Shown in pieces: positions 42,649 through 52,070 of a stretch of DNA of 64,000 nt. The notes beneath the pieces are model-generated. The model worked only from the letters and a program-made list of their open reading frames with translations. It ran no database searches and was not told the origin of the DNA. Source of the DNA: Streptomyces actuosus (GTDB lineage Bacteria > Actinomycetota > Actinomycetes > Streptomycetales > Streptomycetaceae); contig NZ_JAFFZS010000037.1 in the NCBI RefSeq assembly GCF_016921115.1, forward strand, positions 1 to 64,000, in the 5' to 3' direction. Within the stretch, counting starts at the first letter, position 1. Each line of letters opens with the position of its first letter. The position numbers were made by a program, and so were the translations under genes.

Positions 42649-43311
42649 CTAGGCCGGGCCCGGATTCCCCGGCGTGTTCTGCGGGTCCCGGGGCGCTCCG
42701 CGCTGGTTGCGCGGCGCGCTCTGCGCCCGCATGCGCCTCCAGCGGTTCATCAGCCCCTCGGGAACCTCCTCCGCGGTGAGCGCGAACACGAGGTGGTCCC
42801 GCCAGGCACCGTCGATGTGCAGATAGCGAGGGCGCAGGCCCTCCTCGCGGAATCCGAGTTTCTCCACGACCCGGCGGCTCGGCCGGTTCTCCGGGCGAAT
42901 GCAGACCTCGATCCGGTGCAGGCCCACGGTGCGGAAGCAGTGGTCCATCACGAGCGCCACCGCCGTCGGCATCACTCCGCGACCGGCCACGCCCTCGTCC
43001 ACCCAGTAGCCGATGTGCCCGGAGCACATGGAACCCCAGGTGATCCCGGCGACGGTCAGCTGCCCGACCAACTGCCCCTCGAACTCGATGACGAAGGGCA
43101 GCATCCGTCCCGCGTTCGCCTCGTGCCGCAGGTGGCGCACCATCTGGCGGTAGGTCGGCCGGTGCGTGATGGGCCCGCTCGGCGTGGGCGGAGGGATCGT
43201 GGCCTCCCAGGGCCTGAGCCAGTCGCGGTTGCGCCGGTTGACCTCGCGCCAAGCCCGCTGGTCGCGCATCCTTATCGGCCGCAGGACTACGTCGCCCTCG
43301 GCGAGCACCAC
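42649..43311 (-). CDS. RimJ-type alanine N-acetyltransferase (GNAT)
   Basis: The protein, about 220 residues, has the GNAT acetyl-CoA region (VGQLTVAGITWGSMCSGHIG, DEGVAGRGVMPTAVALV) and the RIEVCIRPENRPSRRVVEKLGF motif of ribosomal-protein or peptide N-terminal acetyltransferases. The start is uncertain: GTG 43311 is the first standard start, but homolog-like residues LNSPSWP lie upstream, and a CTG at 43332 would overlap the mogA-like stop. It belongs to the galU-glp-moaC-mog operon. The C-terminus is Arg/Pro/Asn-rich. Confidence 0.85.
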   Translation of the reverse strand: MVLAEGDVVLRPIRMRDQRAWREVNRRNRDWLRPWEATIPPPTPSGPITHRPTYRQMVRHLRHEANAGRMLPFVIEFEGQLVGQLTVAGITWGSMCSGHIGYWVDEGVAGRGVMPTAVALVMDHCFRTVGLHRIEVCIRPENRPSRRVVEKLGFREEGLRPRYLHIDGAWRDHLVFALTAEEVPEGLMNRWRRMRAQSAPRNQRGAPRDPQNTPGNPGPA

Positions 43312-43328
43312 CGGCCAGGAAGGGCTGT

Positions 43329-43904
43329 TCAGCTCGCACCCCCACCATGTCTGGAGCGATCCTCGCCACCGTGCGCGGGCTCCCCGGCCGGCCGCGGGTG
43401 GTCTCCGCCGCGGATCTGGTCCACGACGTGTACCAGCAACGGCTCCAGGACGGCCAGACCGTCCCGGACCCCACCCGTGGAACCCGGCAGGTTGACGATC
43501 AGCGTTCCGCCGGCCACCCCCGCCAGGCCGCGCGAGAGCACGGCCGTGGGTACCTTCTCCCGGCCGAAGGCCCGGATCGCCTCCGCGATGCCCGGCACCT
43601 CGAAGTCCAGCAGCTCCCGGGTGGCCTCCGGGGTGCGGTCGGTGGGCGAGACGCCGGTCCCGCCGGTGGTGACGATCACGTCGTACCCGGCCTCGACGCC
43701 GGTCCGCAGCGCGGCCCGGACCGGGTCGCCGTCCGGGACGACCCACGGGCCGTCCACAGCGAACCCGAAGCTCTCCAGTCCCGCCGCGACGAGCGGACCG
43801 CCCCTGTCCTCGTACACGCCCGCGGCGGCGCGGTTGGAGGCGGTCACGACCAAGGCGCCGTACACCGCGTGCAGAGCCCCGCCCGTGGGGGCGTCCCCGG
43901 TCAC
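43329..43904 (-). CDS. MogA/MoaB molybdopterin adenylyltransferase
   Basis: A 191-residue MPT-binding protein (ALVVTASNRAAAGVYEDRGG, VTTGGTGVSPTDRTPEAT, LPGSTGGVRDGL), matching MogA/MoaB that adenylates molybdopterin before Mo insertion. GTG 43904 overlaps the moaC stop by four bases. It acts with the downstream-encoded MoaC and MoeA-type proteins in molybdenum cofactor synthesis. The last 20 residues are His/Gly-rich. Confidence 0.9.
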   Translation of the reverse strand: MTGDAPTGGALHAVYGALVVTASNRAAAGVYEDRGGPLVAAGLESFGFAVDGPWVVPDGDPVRAALRTGVEAGYDVIVTTGGTGVSPTDRTPEATRELLDFEVPGIAEAIRAFGREKVPTAVLSRGLAGVAGGTLIVNLPGSTGGVRDGLAVLEPLLVHVVDQIRGGDHPRPAGEPAHGGEDRSRHGGGAS

Positions 43905-44380
43905 GTCCGGCTCCAGTCGCCCGACTTGCCGCCGGTCTTCTCCTCCACCCGCACGTCCGTGATGACCGCTCCCTTGTCGACCGCCTTGACCATGTCGATC
44001 ACGGTGAGCGCGGCGACGGAGACGGCCGTGAGGGCCTCCATCTCGACGCCCGTGCGGTCCGTCGTCCTCACCGTGGCCAGGATCTCCACGGCGTCGTCCG
44101 CGACCGACAGGTCCAGTTTCACACCGGACACCGAGAGCGGATGGCACAGCGGGATCAGATCCGGGGTGCGCTTGGCGCCCATGATGCCCGCGATTCGCGC
44201 CGTGGCCAGGGCGTCGCCCTTGGGAAGACCTTCACCGCGCAGCAGCTCCACCACGCGGGGCGAGACGAGGACACGCCCGCTGGCACGCGCCGTGCGGGCG
44301 GTCACGTCCTTCTCCGATACGTCGACCATGCGGGCCGCGCCCGCCTCGTCGATGTGCGTCAGTCGGTCCTGCGTACTCAT
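43901..44380 (-). CDS. moaC: Cyclic pyranopterin monophosphate synthase MoaC
   Basis: The 159-residue enzyme shows MoaC hallmarks: RLTHIDEAGAARMVDVSEK at the start, KGDALATARIAGIMGAK, the LIPLCHPL motif, GVEMEALTAVSVAALTVIDM and a final KTGGKSG. With MoaA it converts GTP to cyclic pyranopterin monophosphate. ATG 44380 has GGAGCGCC upstream. It is coupled to the mogA-like gene. Confidence 0.95.
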   Translation of the reverse strand: MSTQDRLTHIDEAGAARMVDVSEKDVTARTARASGRVLVSPRVVELLRGEGLPKGDALATARIAGIMGAKRTPDLIPLCHPLSVSGVKLDLSVADDAVEILATVRTTDRTGVEMEALTAVSVAALTVIDMVKAVDKGAVITDVRVEEKTGGKSGDWSRT

Positions 44381-44515
44381 GATCGTGGGCGCTCCCGGTC
44401 CGGGCCCGGTGCGGTGCGGCGCGCGGGCCTGTTGTGCGCGACACGGTACCGCCATGCCGCGCGCGTGAGCGGCCCGGGACCCGCCGTCCCGGCATACGGG
44501 CACGCGCGCGTGCAC

Positions 44516-45838
44516 TCAGCCGAGCAGAACCACCTCGACCTCGGCGCCGGGCTCGACGGACTCCACGTCCTCGGGGACGACGATCAGCGCGTCTGCGTGC
44601 GCCAGCGCGGCCACGAGATGCGAGCCGGCGCCGCCGACCGGGCTGACCACCCCGTCGTCGTAGGCCCCGCGAAGGAACTGCCTGCGACCCTTCGGCGAGC
44701 TCAGCGCCCTGTCCGCGGCCAGCGTGGCCGTGGTGCGCGGGCGGTGCACGTCCTGAAGTCCCATCAGGGTGCGGATCGCGGGGCGGGCGAACAGCTCGAA
44801 GGAGACGTACGAGGACACCGGGTTGCCGGGCAGCGCGAGCAGCGGTGTGTGGTCCGGGCCGATGGAGCCGAAGCCCTGGGGCTTGCCCGGCTGCATGGCC
44901 AGCTTGCGGAACTCGATGCCGCTGCCCGCCTCGTCCGCGTCACCGACGTGGGACAGCGCCTCCTTGACGACGTCGTACGCCCCCACGCTCACCCCGCCGG
45001 TGGTGACCAGCAGGTCCGCGCGGATGAGCTGGTCCTCGACGGTGGAGCGCAAGGTCTCGGCGTCGTCGGCGACGGCCCCCACGCGGTAGGCGAGGGCGCC
45101 GGCGTCCCGGGCCGCCGCGGTCAGCGCGAAGCTGTTGGAGTCGTAGATCTGGCCGCTGCCGAGTTCCTCGCCCGGCTGGACGAGTTCGCTGCCGGTGGAC
45201 AGCACCACCACGCGCGGGCGCGGGCGCACCCGTACCGAGCCCCTGCCGATCGCCGCGAGCAGCGCGATCTGCGGCGGTCCGAGCACCGTGCCGGCCTCGA
45301 GGGCCCGCTCCCCCGCCTTCACGTCGCTGCCCTCGGCGCGCACGTGCGCACGCGCCTCGGCCGGCCGGTACACGCACACCTGACCGGCGGCACCCTCCGG
45401 CGCCAGACTGCGCGCGGTCATCCCCCTCACCGGTCCCTCGCCGAGCCCCCCGTCGGTCCACTCGACGGGGACGACGGTCTCGGCCCCGGGCGGCAGCGGG
45501 GCGCCGGTCATGATGCGGGCGGCCTGACCGGGGCCCACGTGGAGCAGGTCGGACTGGCCCGCCGCGACGTCCCCGACGACCTCCAGGACCGCCGGGAACT
45601 CCTCGCTCACGCCCGCGACATCCGCGACCCGCACCGCGTAGCCGTCCATGGAGCTGTTGTCGAACGGCGGCAGCGAGACCGGGACCGTGACGTCGTCGAC
45701 CAGGACGCAGCCCTGGGCGTCGAGCAGTTGCAGCTCGATGGGGTCGAGGGGGCGGACGGTGGCGAGGATGTCCTCCAGGTGCTCGTCCACCGACCACAGG
45801 GGGTCCTGACCGGTGGTTCGGGGCGCGGCGCTGCTCAA
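44516..45838 (-). CDS. glp: Gephyrin-like protein Glp / MoeA molybdopterin molybdenumtransferase
   Basis: The 440-residue MoeA-family protein contains PPFDNSSMDGYAVR, RIMTGAPLPPGAETVVPVEW, STGSELVQPGEEL, VTTGGVSVGAYDVV and LPGNPVSSYVSFELF, the complete set of MoeA domains. In Actinobacteria this paralogue can act in cell division with GlpR/SepX. The nearby sepX supports that, but it may do both jobs. The start appears to be TTG at 45838, with GGAG 11 bases upstream overlapping the galU stop. Confidence 0.85.
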   Translation of the reverse strand: MSSAAPRTTGQDPLWSVDEHLEDILATVRPLDPIELQLLDAQGCVLVDDVTVPVSLPPFDNSSMDGYAVRVADVAGVSEEFPAVLEVVGDVAAGQSDLLHVGPGQAARIMTGAPLPPGAETVVPVEWTDGGLGEGPVRGMTARSLAPEGAAGQVCVYRPAEARAHVRAEGSDVKAGERALEAGTVLGPPQIALLAAIGRGSVRVRPRPRVVVLSTGSELVQPGEELGSGQIYDSNSFALTAAARDAGALAYRVGAVADDAETLRSTVEDQLIRADLLVTTGGVSVGAYDVVKEALSHVGDADEAGSGIEFRKLAMQPGKPQGFGSIGPDHTPLLALPGNPVSSYVSFELFARPAIRTLMGLQDVHRPRTTATLAADRALSSPKGRRQFLRGAYDDGVVSPVGGAGSHLVAALAHADALIVVPEDVESVEPGAEVEVVLLG

Positions 45839-45843
45839 GGTGG

Positions 45844-46746
45844 CTACATCTCCTCGGTGACGTAACTGCGAAGCCAGGTCCGGAAGTCCGGTCCCAGGTC
45901 CTCACGTTCGCACGCGAGTCTGACAATGGCCCGCAGATAGTCGCCGCGGTCGCCGGTGTCATAGCGGCGCCCCTTGAAGACGACGCCATGGACCGGGCCG
46001 CCGACCTTCTCGTCCTGCGCGAGCTGCTGGAGGGCGTCGGTGAGCTGGATCTCGCCGCCGCGGCCCGGCTCGGTGGTGCGCAGTATGTCGAAGATGTGCG
46101 GGTCGAGGACGTAACGGCCGATGATCGCGTAGTTCGAGGGGGCGTCGGCGGGGTCCGGCTTCTCGACGAGGCCGCTGACCTTGACGACGTCGCCGTCCTC
46201 GGTCTCCTCCACGGCGGCGCAACCGTAGAGGTGGATCTGCTCGGGGGCGACCTCCATGAGCGCGACGACGCTGCCGCCGGCTTGCTCCTGGACCTCGATC
46301 ATCCGCTGCAGCAGAGGGTCGCGGGGGTCCATGAGGTCGTCGCCCAGCAGGACGGCGAAGGGCTCCTGTCCCACGTGCGGTGCCGCGCACAGCACGGCGT
46401 GGCCGAGGCCCCTGGGGTCGCCCTGGCGGACATAGTGCATGGTCGCGAGGTCGCTGGACTCCTGGACCTTGGCCAGTCGCTCCGAGTCGCCCTTCTTCTC
46501 CAGGGCGGACTCGAGCTCGTAGTTCCGGTCGAAGTGGTCCTCCAGCGGGCGCTTGTTGCGCCCCGTGATCATGAGGACGTCGTCGAGACCGGCGGACACG
46601 GCCTCTTCGACCACGTACTGGATCGCCGGCTTGTCCACGACCGGCAGCATCTCCTTGGGCGTCGCCTTCGTGGCGGGCAGGAACCGCGTGCCGAGGCCTG
46701 CTGCGGGGATGACAGCCTTGCTGATCCTGGGGTGGGACTGGGTCAT
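45844..46746 (-). CDS. galU: UTP-glucose-1-phosphate uridylyltransferase
   Basis: This 300-residue nucleotidyltransferase has KAVIPAAGLGTRFLPATKATPKEMLPVVDKP at its start, GLGHAVLCA, the LLGDDLMD metal site, GLVEKPD and RYDTGDRGDYL, which is diagnostic for GalU. It makes UDP-glucose for cell-envelope and storage polymers. ATG 46746 is followed directly by the conserved start. It leads the operon with glp, moaC, mog and the acetyltransferase and diverges from the 5-FTHF cyclo-ligase gene. Confidence 0.95.
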   Translation of the reverse strand: MTQSHPRISKAVIPAAGLGTRFLPATKATPKEMLPVVDKPAIQYVVEEAVSAGLDDVLMITGRNKRPLEDHFDRNYELESALEKKGDSERLAKVQESSDLATMHYVRQGDPRGLGHAVLCAAPHVGQEPFAVLLGDDLMDPRDPLLQRMIEVQEQAGGSVVALMEVAPEQIHLYGCAAVEETEDGDVVKVSGLVEKPDPADAPSNYAIIGRYVLDPHIFDILRTTEPGRGGEIQLTDALQQLAQDEKVGGPVHGVVFKGRRYDTGDRGDYLRAIVRLACEREDLGPDFRTWLRSYVTEEM

Positions 46747-46841
46747 GGCGTCACCATATCCGGTGCCCTTGGAGGGGATTGCGCCTCTCCGCAACCATGA
46801 CGGCTCATATGAGCACACTGAAAACGGTACGGGAGCCACGA

Positions 46842-47459
46842 GTGAACAACAGCGGACCTGCGGCTGATCCTGGCAAGCGGATGTTGCGGCGGGAATTCCT
46901 CTCGATGAGGAACGGGTTGAGCGCCGCCGATCTGCAGGAAGCGGCCGGCGCCCTGGCCCGGCGCGCGCTGGAGCTGCCCGAGCTGGCGCGGGCGCGCACG
47001 GTGGCGGCGTACGTCTCGGTGGGGAGTGAACCGGGAACGCTCGCGCTCCTGGATGCGCTGCGCGAGCGGGGCGTGCGCATTCTGCTGCCGGCGCTGCTGC
47101 CCGACAACGACCTCGACTGGGGCGAGTACGCCGGGGAAGGCTCCCTCGCGCGCGTCCGGCACGGCGGGCGGATGGCCCTCTTCGAACCCGCAGGCGAACG
47201 CCTCGGCCCCGAGGCTGTGACCACGGCGGACGTCGTCCTGCTGCCGGGGGTCGCGGTCGACGCGCGCGGCATGCGCCTGGGGCGCGGCGGGGGCTCGTAC
47301 GACCGCGTACTGGCCCGCCTGGAACGCGCGGGCGCACACCCTGCGCTGGTGGTGCTGCTGTACGACACCGAGGTCGTGACGAGCCTCCCCGAGGAGGCGC
47401 ACGACCGACCGGTGCACGCCGTGGTGACCCCGACGAGGGTGCGCCGCTTCGGGGGCTGA
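46842..47459 (+). CDS. 5-formyltetrahydrofolate cyclo-ligase
   Basis: The 205-residue enzyme has KRMLRREFLSMRNGLS at its N-terminus, VAAYVSVGSEPGT, and the ATP-binding LPGVAVDARGMRLGRGGGSYDR motif of the family. It converts 5-formyl-THF to methenyl-THF in one-carbon metabolism. GTG 46842, with GGGAG six bases upstream, is preferred over ATGs at 46797 and 46809. Confidence 0.92.
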   Translation: MNNSGPAADPGKRMLRREFLSMRNGLSAADLQEAAGALARRALELPELARARTVAAYVSVGSEPGTLALLDALRERGVRILLPALLPDNDLDWGEYAGEGSLARVRHGGRMALFEPAGERLGPEAVTTADVVLLPGVAVDARGMRLGRGGGSYDRVLARLERAGAHPALVVLLYDTEVVTSLPEEAHDRPVHAVVTPTRVRRFGG

Positions 47460-47505
47460 GCGCGGCCCGCCGCGCGGACCCGGTGTGCGGACCCGGTGTG
47501 CGAAA

Positions 47506-47533
47506 GGGGCCTGCACGCTCGCGTGCAGGCCCC
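47506..47533. terminator. Bidirectional terminator
   Basis: GGGGCCTGCACGC pairs perfectly with GCGTGCAGGCCCC over a two-base loop, between the convergent cyclo-ligase and penicillin acylase genes. Confidence 0.85.
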
Positions 47534-47548
47534 TGACTCACCGTCGGC

Positions 47549-50305
47549 TCACGGTTTCAGGACGAGGGCGTCACTGGTGCCGTCGTCGACCGCCTGCGGG
47601 GAGAACGACCAGGGAAGCAGTTCGCCCTTGGCCCACTTTCCGGTCTGGTCGGTGTAGTGGGCGCTGTAGGCGTGCCCGGAGGCCCCGCTGAGGTTGATCC
47701 ACTTCGACTTGTCCATGTTGTCGAGGTTGACCACCATCCGCATCGACGGCACCCACACGACGCCGTAGCCGCCGGCGGCGTTCCAGCCGGTCGCGTCGAC
47801 CGCGGCCTCACCGCCGCCGAGGTTCCACGGACCGCGGTTGAGCACGTACTGCAGGGCGCCGGGGCCCTCGGTGCCCAGGGTCTGGTTCTTCAGGAACAGC
47901 CGGTGCAACCGGCCCCAGCTCCAGGTGTCGATGTCCTTGCCGAGCCTGGCCGTGAGTTCCCAGCGGGCGTCGATCATCGCGCGCTTGAACAGTTCGTCCC
48001 GATTGTGCGCCGCGGGCCGGGTGCCCGACCTGGGCGCCGTCCACCAGTCGCTGTTCTCGTCGTCCATGAGGTTGCGCACCACCTCGAACCAGCGGTCGCC
48101 GCCGTCCGGCTGCGCCTGGTCGGCGTCGCGCTGACCGCACTCGCGCACCCTCTTGGTGTCGTCCACGGGCCCCGTGGTGTCGACCGGGTCCACCCACAGG
48201 CACTGGCCCTCGACCCGCAGCTCCTTGGGCAGCTTGTTGCCGAAGGCGAGCTTGAGGATGTTGCGCCAGACGGAGTTGAAGTAGGCGGCCGCGGCCGAGT
48301 CGGCGTCCTGGGTGTAGTCCCAGCCCTCCAGCAGCTTCTGCGCCTGTCGGACGTCCTTGTCCCCAATGTCGATCTTGAGCAGCGACGGCACGAGCAGCTT
48401 GGCGATCTCGCTGCTGTTGTCGAGCTGCATCTGCCGCATGTCCTCGGTCGAGATCTTGCCGTTGCCCTTGATCTTCTGCTCGATCAGGCCGTTGATCCGC
48501 TGGCTGCGTGCGCCGTAGCCCCAGTCGGTGGTGAGCGTGTAGGGGTAGTCCTTGCCGGTCACGGCCTGGTTGGCGGTGACGATGTAGCCGCGCTCGGGGT
48601 TGTACTCGTAGGGCAGCTCGTCGAAGTCCAGGTAGCCGGTCCAGCGGTACGTGGAGTCCCAGCCCGGCGCGGGCACCGAGCCGTCGTCGCCCTTCGCGCG
48701 CGTGGGGATCTTTCCGGGCAGCTGATAGCCGATGTTGTTGCGGGTGTCGGCGTAGATCAGGTTCTGCGAGGGGACGTCGAAGAGCTTGGCCGCGGCCCGG
48801 AAGCCCTCCCAGTCGGTGGCCCTGTCCATGGCGAAGACGGCGTCCATGGAGGTGCCGGGGTCCAGGGCGGTCCACCGCAGTGCGATGCCGTAGCCGTCAC
48901 CGCGGTCGGGGGCGGCGGTGTCGACGGTCGCCTTCTTGCCGACCTTCACCAGTTCGTCACTGCGGTCGGACAGCAGCGGCATCCCGTCCTCGGTCTGGCG
49001 GATGACGATCTTCTTCGCGTCGCCGCCGGCGACCTTGATGGTCTCCTCGCGCGTCGTGAAGGGGAGGACCTTGCCGTCGTGGAGGTAGCCGTCGCCGGCG
49101 AGCTTCTCCAGGTAGAGGTCGGTGACGTCGACGCCGGAGTTCGTCATGCCCCAGGCGATGTCCTTGTTGTGGCCGATGACGACGCCGGGCATGCCGGCGA
49201 AGGTGTAGCCGGCGACGTCGAACCGGCAGGTGCTGGACACGCTGCGGCAGTGCAGGCCCATCTGGTACCACACGGACGGCAGGGAGGCCGACAGGTGCGG
49301 ATCGTTGGCCAGGAGTGGCTTGCCCGTGATGGTGTGCCCCCCGGCGACGACCCAGGAGTTGGAGCCGATGCCGTTGCCGTTCACACCGACGGCCGTGGGG
49401 ATGTCGTCCAGCACCTTGTAGAGGCCCGCCAGCTGGCCCTGCAGGGCCGAGGAGGCGGTGCCCGAGGAGGTACCGGCCGCGCTGCTCGTGGACGCGCCCG
49501 AGCCGCTGGAGGCGCCCTGCTGTTCGAACGTCTTGGAGAGCCCGTCGTACGTGCCCTCCCGGACGATCGGCCGGTTGCGGTCGTAGGGGTACTGCGGGTA
49601 CAGGTCGGCGATCTGCTTGGGGCCGAGACGGCTGGTCATCAGGGCGCGGTCGATCTCGTCCTGCATGTTGCCGCGCAGGTCCCAGGCCATCGCCTTCAGC
49701 CAGGCGACCGAGTCGACCGGCGTCCACTTCCCCGGCTTGTAGTCGTTGGCGAAGCCGAGGGCGGCGTACTCCAGGGAGAGGTCCTTGCCGTTCTTGCCGT
49801 CGAGGTAGGCGTTGACGCCCTTGGCGTAGGCCTGGAGGTACTTCTTCGTGGCGGGGGACAGCTTGGTGTCGTACTCCTGCTTCGCGACCCGGTCCCAGCC
49901 GAGGGTGCGCAGGAAGGCGTCGTTGTCGACCTGACTCGCGCCGAACATCTCCGACAGTCGCCCGGACGTCAGGTGGCGGCGCACGTCCATCTCGTAGAAC
50001 CGGTCCTGCGCCTGGACGTACCCCTGCGCCATGAACAGGTCCTCGTCGGAGGAGGCGTAGATCTGCGGAATGCCGTAGCCGTCACGCTTGACGTCCACGG
50101 GGCCGGACAGACCCTGGAGCGTGATCGTTCCCTTCGTCTGCGGGAACGAGGCGCGGACGGTGCTGATGGACCAGTACGCCCCGTACGCGACGCCCCCGAT
50201 GACGGCCAGCACCAGGACGAGCACGATAAAACGGGCTTTGCGCCCCTTCTTCCTGCCGGACTTGCCGGGCTTGTCACCCGTTGTGGCGGTGGTGTTGGGG
50301 GGCAT
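47549..50305 (-). CDS. Penicillin acylase-family Ntn hydrolase
   Basis: The 918-residue precursor has a Lys/Arg-rich start, one signal-anchor helix at residues 26-48 (FIVLVLVLAVIGGVAYGAY), an alpha-subunit region (LSGPVDVKRDGYGIPQIYA, FMAQGYVQAQDRFYEMD), a spacer, then Ser315-Asn-Ser-Trp, the expected start of the mature beta subunit after self-cleavage. It acts outside the membrane on acylated amides such as beta-lactams, homoserine lactones or lipopeptides. ATG 50305 was chosen; the longer frame adds 41 residues without a ribosome site. Confidence 0.92.
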   Translation of the reverse strand: MPPNTTATTGDKPGKSGRKKGRKARFIVLVLVLAVIGGVAYGAYWSISTVRASFPQTKGTITLQGLSGPVDVKRDGYGIPQIYASSDEDLFMAQGYVQAQDRFYEMDVRRHLTSGRLSEMFGASQVDNDAFLRTLGWDRVAKQEYDTKLSPATKKYLQAYAKGVNAYLDGKNGKDLSLEYAALGFANDYKPGKWTPVDSVAWLKAMAWDLRGNMQDEIDRALMTSRLGPKQIADLYPQYPYDRNRPIVREGTYDGLSKTFEQQGASSGSGASTSSAAGTSSGTASSALQGQLAGLYKVLDDIPTAVGVNGNGIGSNSWVVAGGHTITGKPLLANDPHLSASLPSVWYQMGLHCRSVSSTCRFDVAGYTFAGMPGVVIGHNKDIAWGMTNSGVDVTDLYLEKLAGDGYLHDGKVLPFTTREETIKVAGGDAKKIVIRQTEDGMPLLSDRSDELVKVGKKATVDTAAPDRGDGYGIALRWTALDPGTSMDAVFAMDRATDWEGFRAAAKLFDVPSQNLIYADTRNNIGYQLPGKIPTRAKGDDGSVPAPGWDSTYRWTGYLDFDELPYEYNPERGYIVTANQAVTGKDYPYTLTTDWGYGARSQRINGLIEQKIKGNGKISTEDMRQMQLDNSSEIAKLLVPSLLKIDIGDKDVRQAQKLLEGWDYTQDADSAAAAYFNSVWRNILKLAFGNKLPKELRVEGQCLWVDPVDTTGPVDDTKRVRECGQRDADQAQPDGGDRWFEVVRNLMDDENSDWWTAPRSGTRPAAHNRDELFKRAMIDARWELTARLGKDIDTWSWGRLHRLFLKNQTLGTEGPGALQYVLNRGPWNLGGGEAAVDATGWNAAGGYGVVWVPSMRMVVNLDNMDKSKWINLSGASGHAYSAHYTDQTGKWAKGELLPWSFSPQAVDDGTSDALVLKP

Positions 50306-50540
50306 CGCTGTCCTTGCTGTCCTAACGCGAGCGGCAGGCGGTCCTGGAGTGCTGGAGCAACCATAGGCGCAGGGCCCGGTGGCACTTGACGCGGAGTCTG
50401 GAACCAGCACGGGCGGACGTTCGACCACTCTCGGGGGAACGTCAAGAAATCGTCAAGAGTTAGGTAAGGTAACGAAGTAGTTGCATGCGGGCGCGCACCA
50501 CTTCGTGTCCGATATGTGTGTGCACCCGCGCGCGAGGCTC

Positions 50541-52070
50541 GTGCGCCAGGGAAGGGATCCGCCGCTGACCGTCCACCACCTCAACCAGCTCCTGCTCGTC
50601 TGCTCGCTCGTCCTTCTCGTCGCCGCGGCGGCAGTCCGGATCTCGTCGCGCAGCGGGCTCCCCAGCCTGCTCGTGTACCTGGGCATCGGCGTCCTCATGG
50701 GCCAGGACGGCGTCGGCAACATCCACTTCGACAACGCCGAACTGACCCAGGTCATCGGATACGCCGCCCTGGTCGTGATCCTCGCCGAGGGCGGGCTCGG
50801 CACGAAGTGGAAGGAGATCAAACCGGTCCTGCCGGCCGCCACCGCGCTGGCACTGGCCGGCGTCGCGGTGAGCGTCGGCGTCACGGCCGCGAGCGCGCAC
50901 TACCTGACGGGGCTGGAGTGGCGGCAGGCCCTCATCATCGGCGCGGTGGTGTCCTCCACGGACGCGGCGGCCGTCTTCTCGGTGCTCCGGAAGATCCCGC
51001 TGCCCGCGCGCGTGACGGGCACCCTGGAAGCCGAGTCCGGCTTCAACGACGCCCCGGTCGTCATCATGGTCGTCGCGTTCTCCGCAGCGGGGCCGGTGGA
51101 GCACTGGTACGTCCTGCTCGGCGAGATAGCCCTGGAGCTGGCCATCGGCGCGGCCGTCGGTCTCTCGGTCGGCTGGCTGGGTTCCTGGGCCCTGCGGCAC
51201 GTAGCGCTGCCCGCGTCCGGCCTGTATCCGATCGCCGTGATGGCGATCGCGGTCACGGCGTACGCAGCGGGCGCCCTGGCGCACGGCAGCGGCTTCCTCG
51301 GCGTCTACCTCGCCTCGATGGTGCTGGGCAACGCGAAGCTGCCGCACTGGCCCGCGACCCGCGGGTTCGCCGACGGACTCGGCTGGATCGCGCAGATCGG
51401 CATGTTCGTCCTGCTGGGCCTGCTGGTCACACCGCACGAGCTGGGCGACGACGTCGCACCCGCACTCGTCATCGGGCTGGTGCTCACCGTGATCGCGCGC
51501 CCCCTGAGCGTCGTCGCCTGCCTGGTGCCCTTCCGCGTGCCCTGGCAGGAGCAGACCCTCATGTCCTGGGCCGGGCTGCGCGGTGCCGTGCCCATCATCC
51601 TGGCGACCATTCCCATGGTGAACGGCGTCGACGGCAGCCGGCGCATCTTCAACATCGTCTTCGTCCTGGTCGTCGTCTACACCCTGGTCCAAGGGCCCAC
51701 CCTTCCCTGGTTGGCCCGCAAGCTGCGTCTGGGCCAGGGGCCGGAGGCCGCCGACCTCGGCATCGAGTCGGCGCCGCTGGAGCGGCTGCGGGGCCATCTG
51801 CTGTCCGTCTCCATCCCCGAGGGGTCGAAGATGCACGGCGTCGAGATCAACGAGCTGCGGCTTCCGGCCGGCGCCGCGGTCACGCTCGTCGTACGCGACG
51901 GCACCTCGTTCGTCCCCATGCCGGCGACGGTGCTGCGGCGCGGGGACGAACTGCTCGTCGTGGCGACGGACCCCGTGCGCGACGCGGCCGAGCGACGCCT
52001 GCGCGCCGTCGGCAAGGGCGGCAAGCTGGCCGGATGGCTGGGCGCGGACAACGGGGGCGTGGGGAGCTGA
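50541..52070 (+). CDS. Potassium/proton antiporter (CPA1, NhaP2/CvrA type)
   Basis: About 509 residues with 12-13 membrane helices (SGLPSLLVYLGIGVLMGQDG, SSTDAAAVFSVLRK, LEAESGFNDAPVVIMVV: the Asp motifs of CPA1), followed by a cytoplasmic TrkA-C/RCK domain (SIPEGSKMHGVEINELRLPAGAAVTLVVRDG, LRRGDELLVVAT). It exchanges K+ or Na+ for H+ and is probably nucleotide- or pH-gated. The start is uncertain: GTG 50541 was taken, while CTG 50565 after AAGGGATCC would also fit. Confidence 0.88.
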   Translation: MRQGRDPPLTVHHLNQLLLVCSLVLLVAAAAVRISSRSGLPSLLVYLGIGVLMGQDGVGNIHFDNAELTQVIGYAALVVILAEGGLGTKWKEIKPVLPAATALALAGVAVSVGVTAASAHYLTGLEWRQALIIGAVVSSTDAAAVFSVLRKIPLPARVTGTLEAESGFNDAPVVIMVVAFSAAGPVEHWYVLLGEIALELAIGAAVGLSVGWLGSWALRHVALPASGLYPIAVMAIAVTAYAAGALAHGSGFLGVYLASMVLGNAKLPHWPATRGFADGLGWIAQIGMFVLLGLLVTPHELGDDVAPALVIGLVLTVIARPLSVVACLVPFRVPWQEQTLMSWAGLRGAVPIILATIPMVNGVDGSRRIFNIVFVLVVVYTLVQGPTLPWLARKLRLGQGPEAADLGIESAPLERLRGHLLSVSIPEGSKMHGVEINELRLPAGAAVTLVVRDGTSFVPMPATVLRRGDELLVVATDPVRDAAERRLRAVGKGGKLAGWLGADNGGVGS

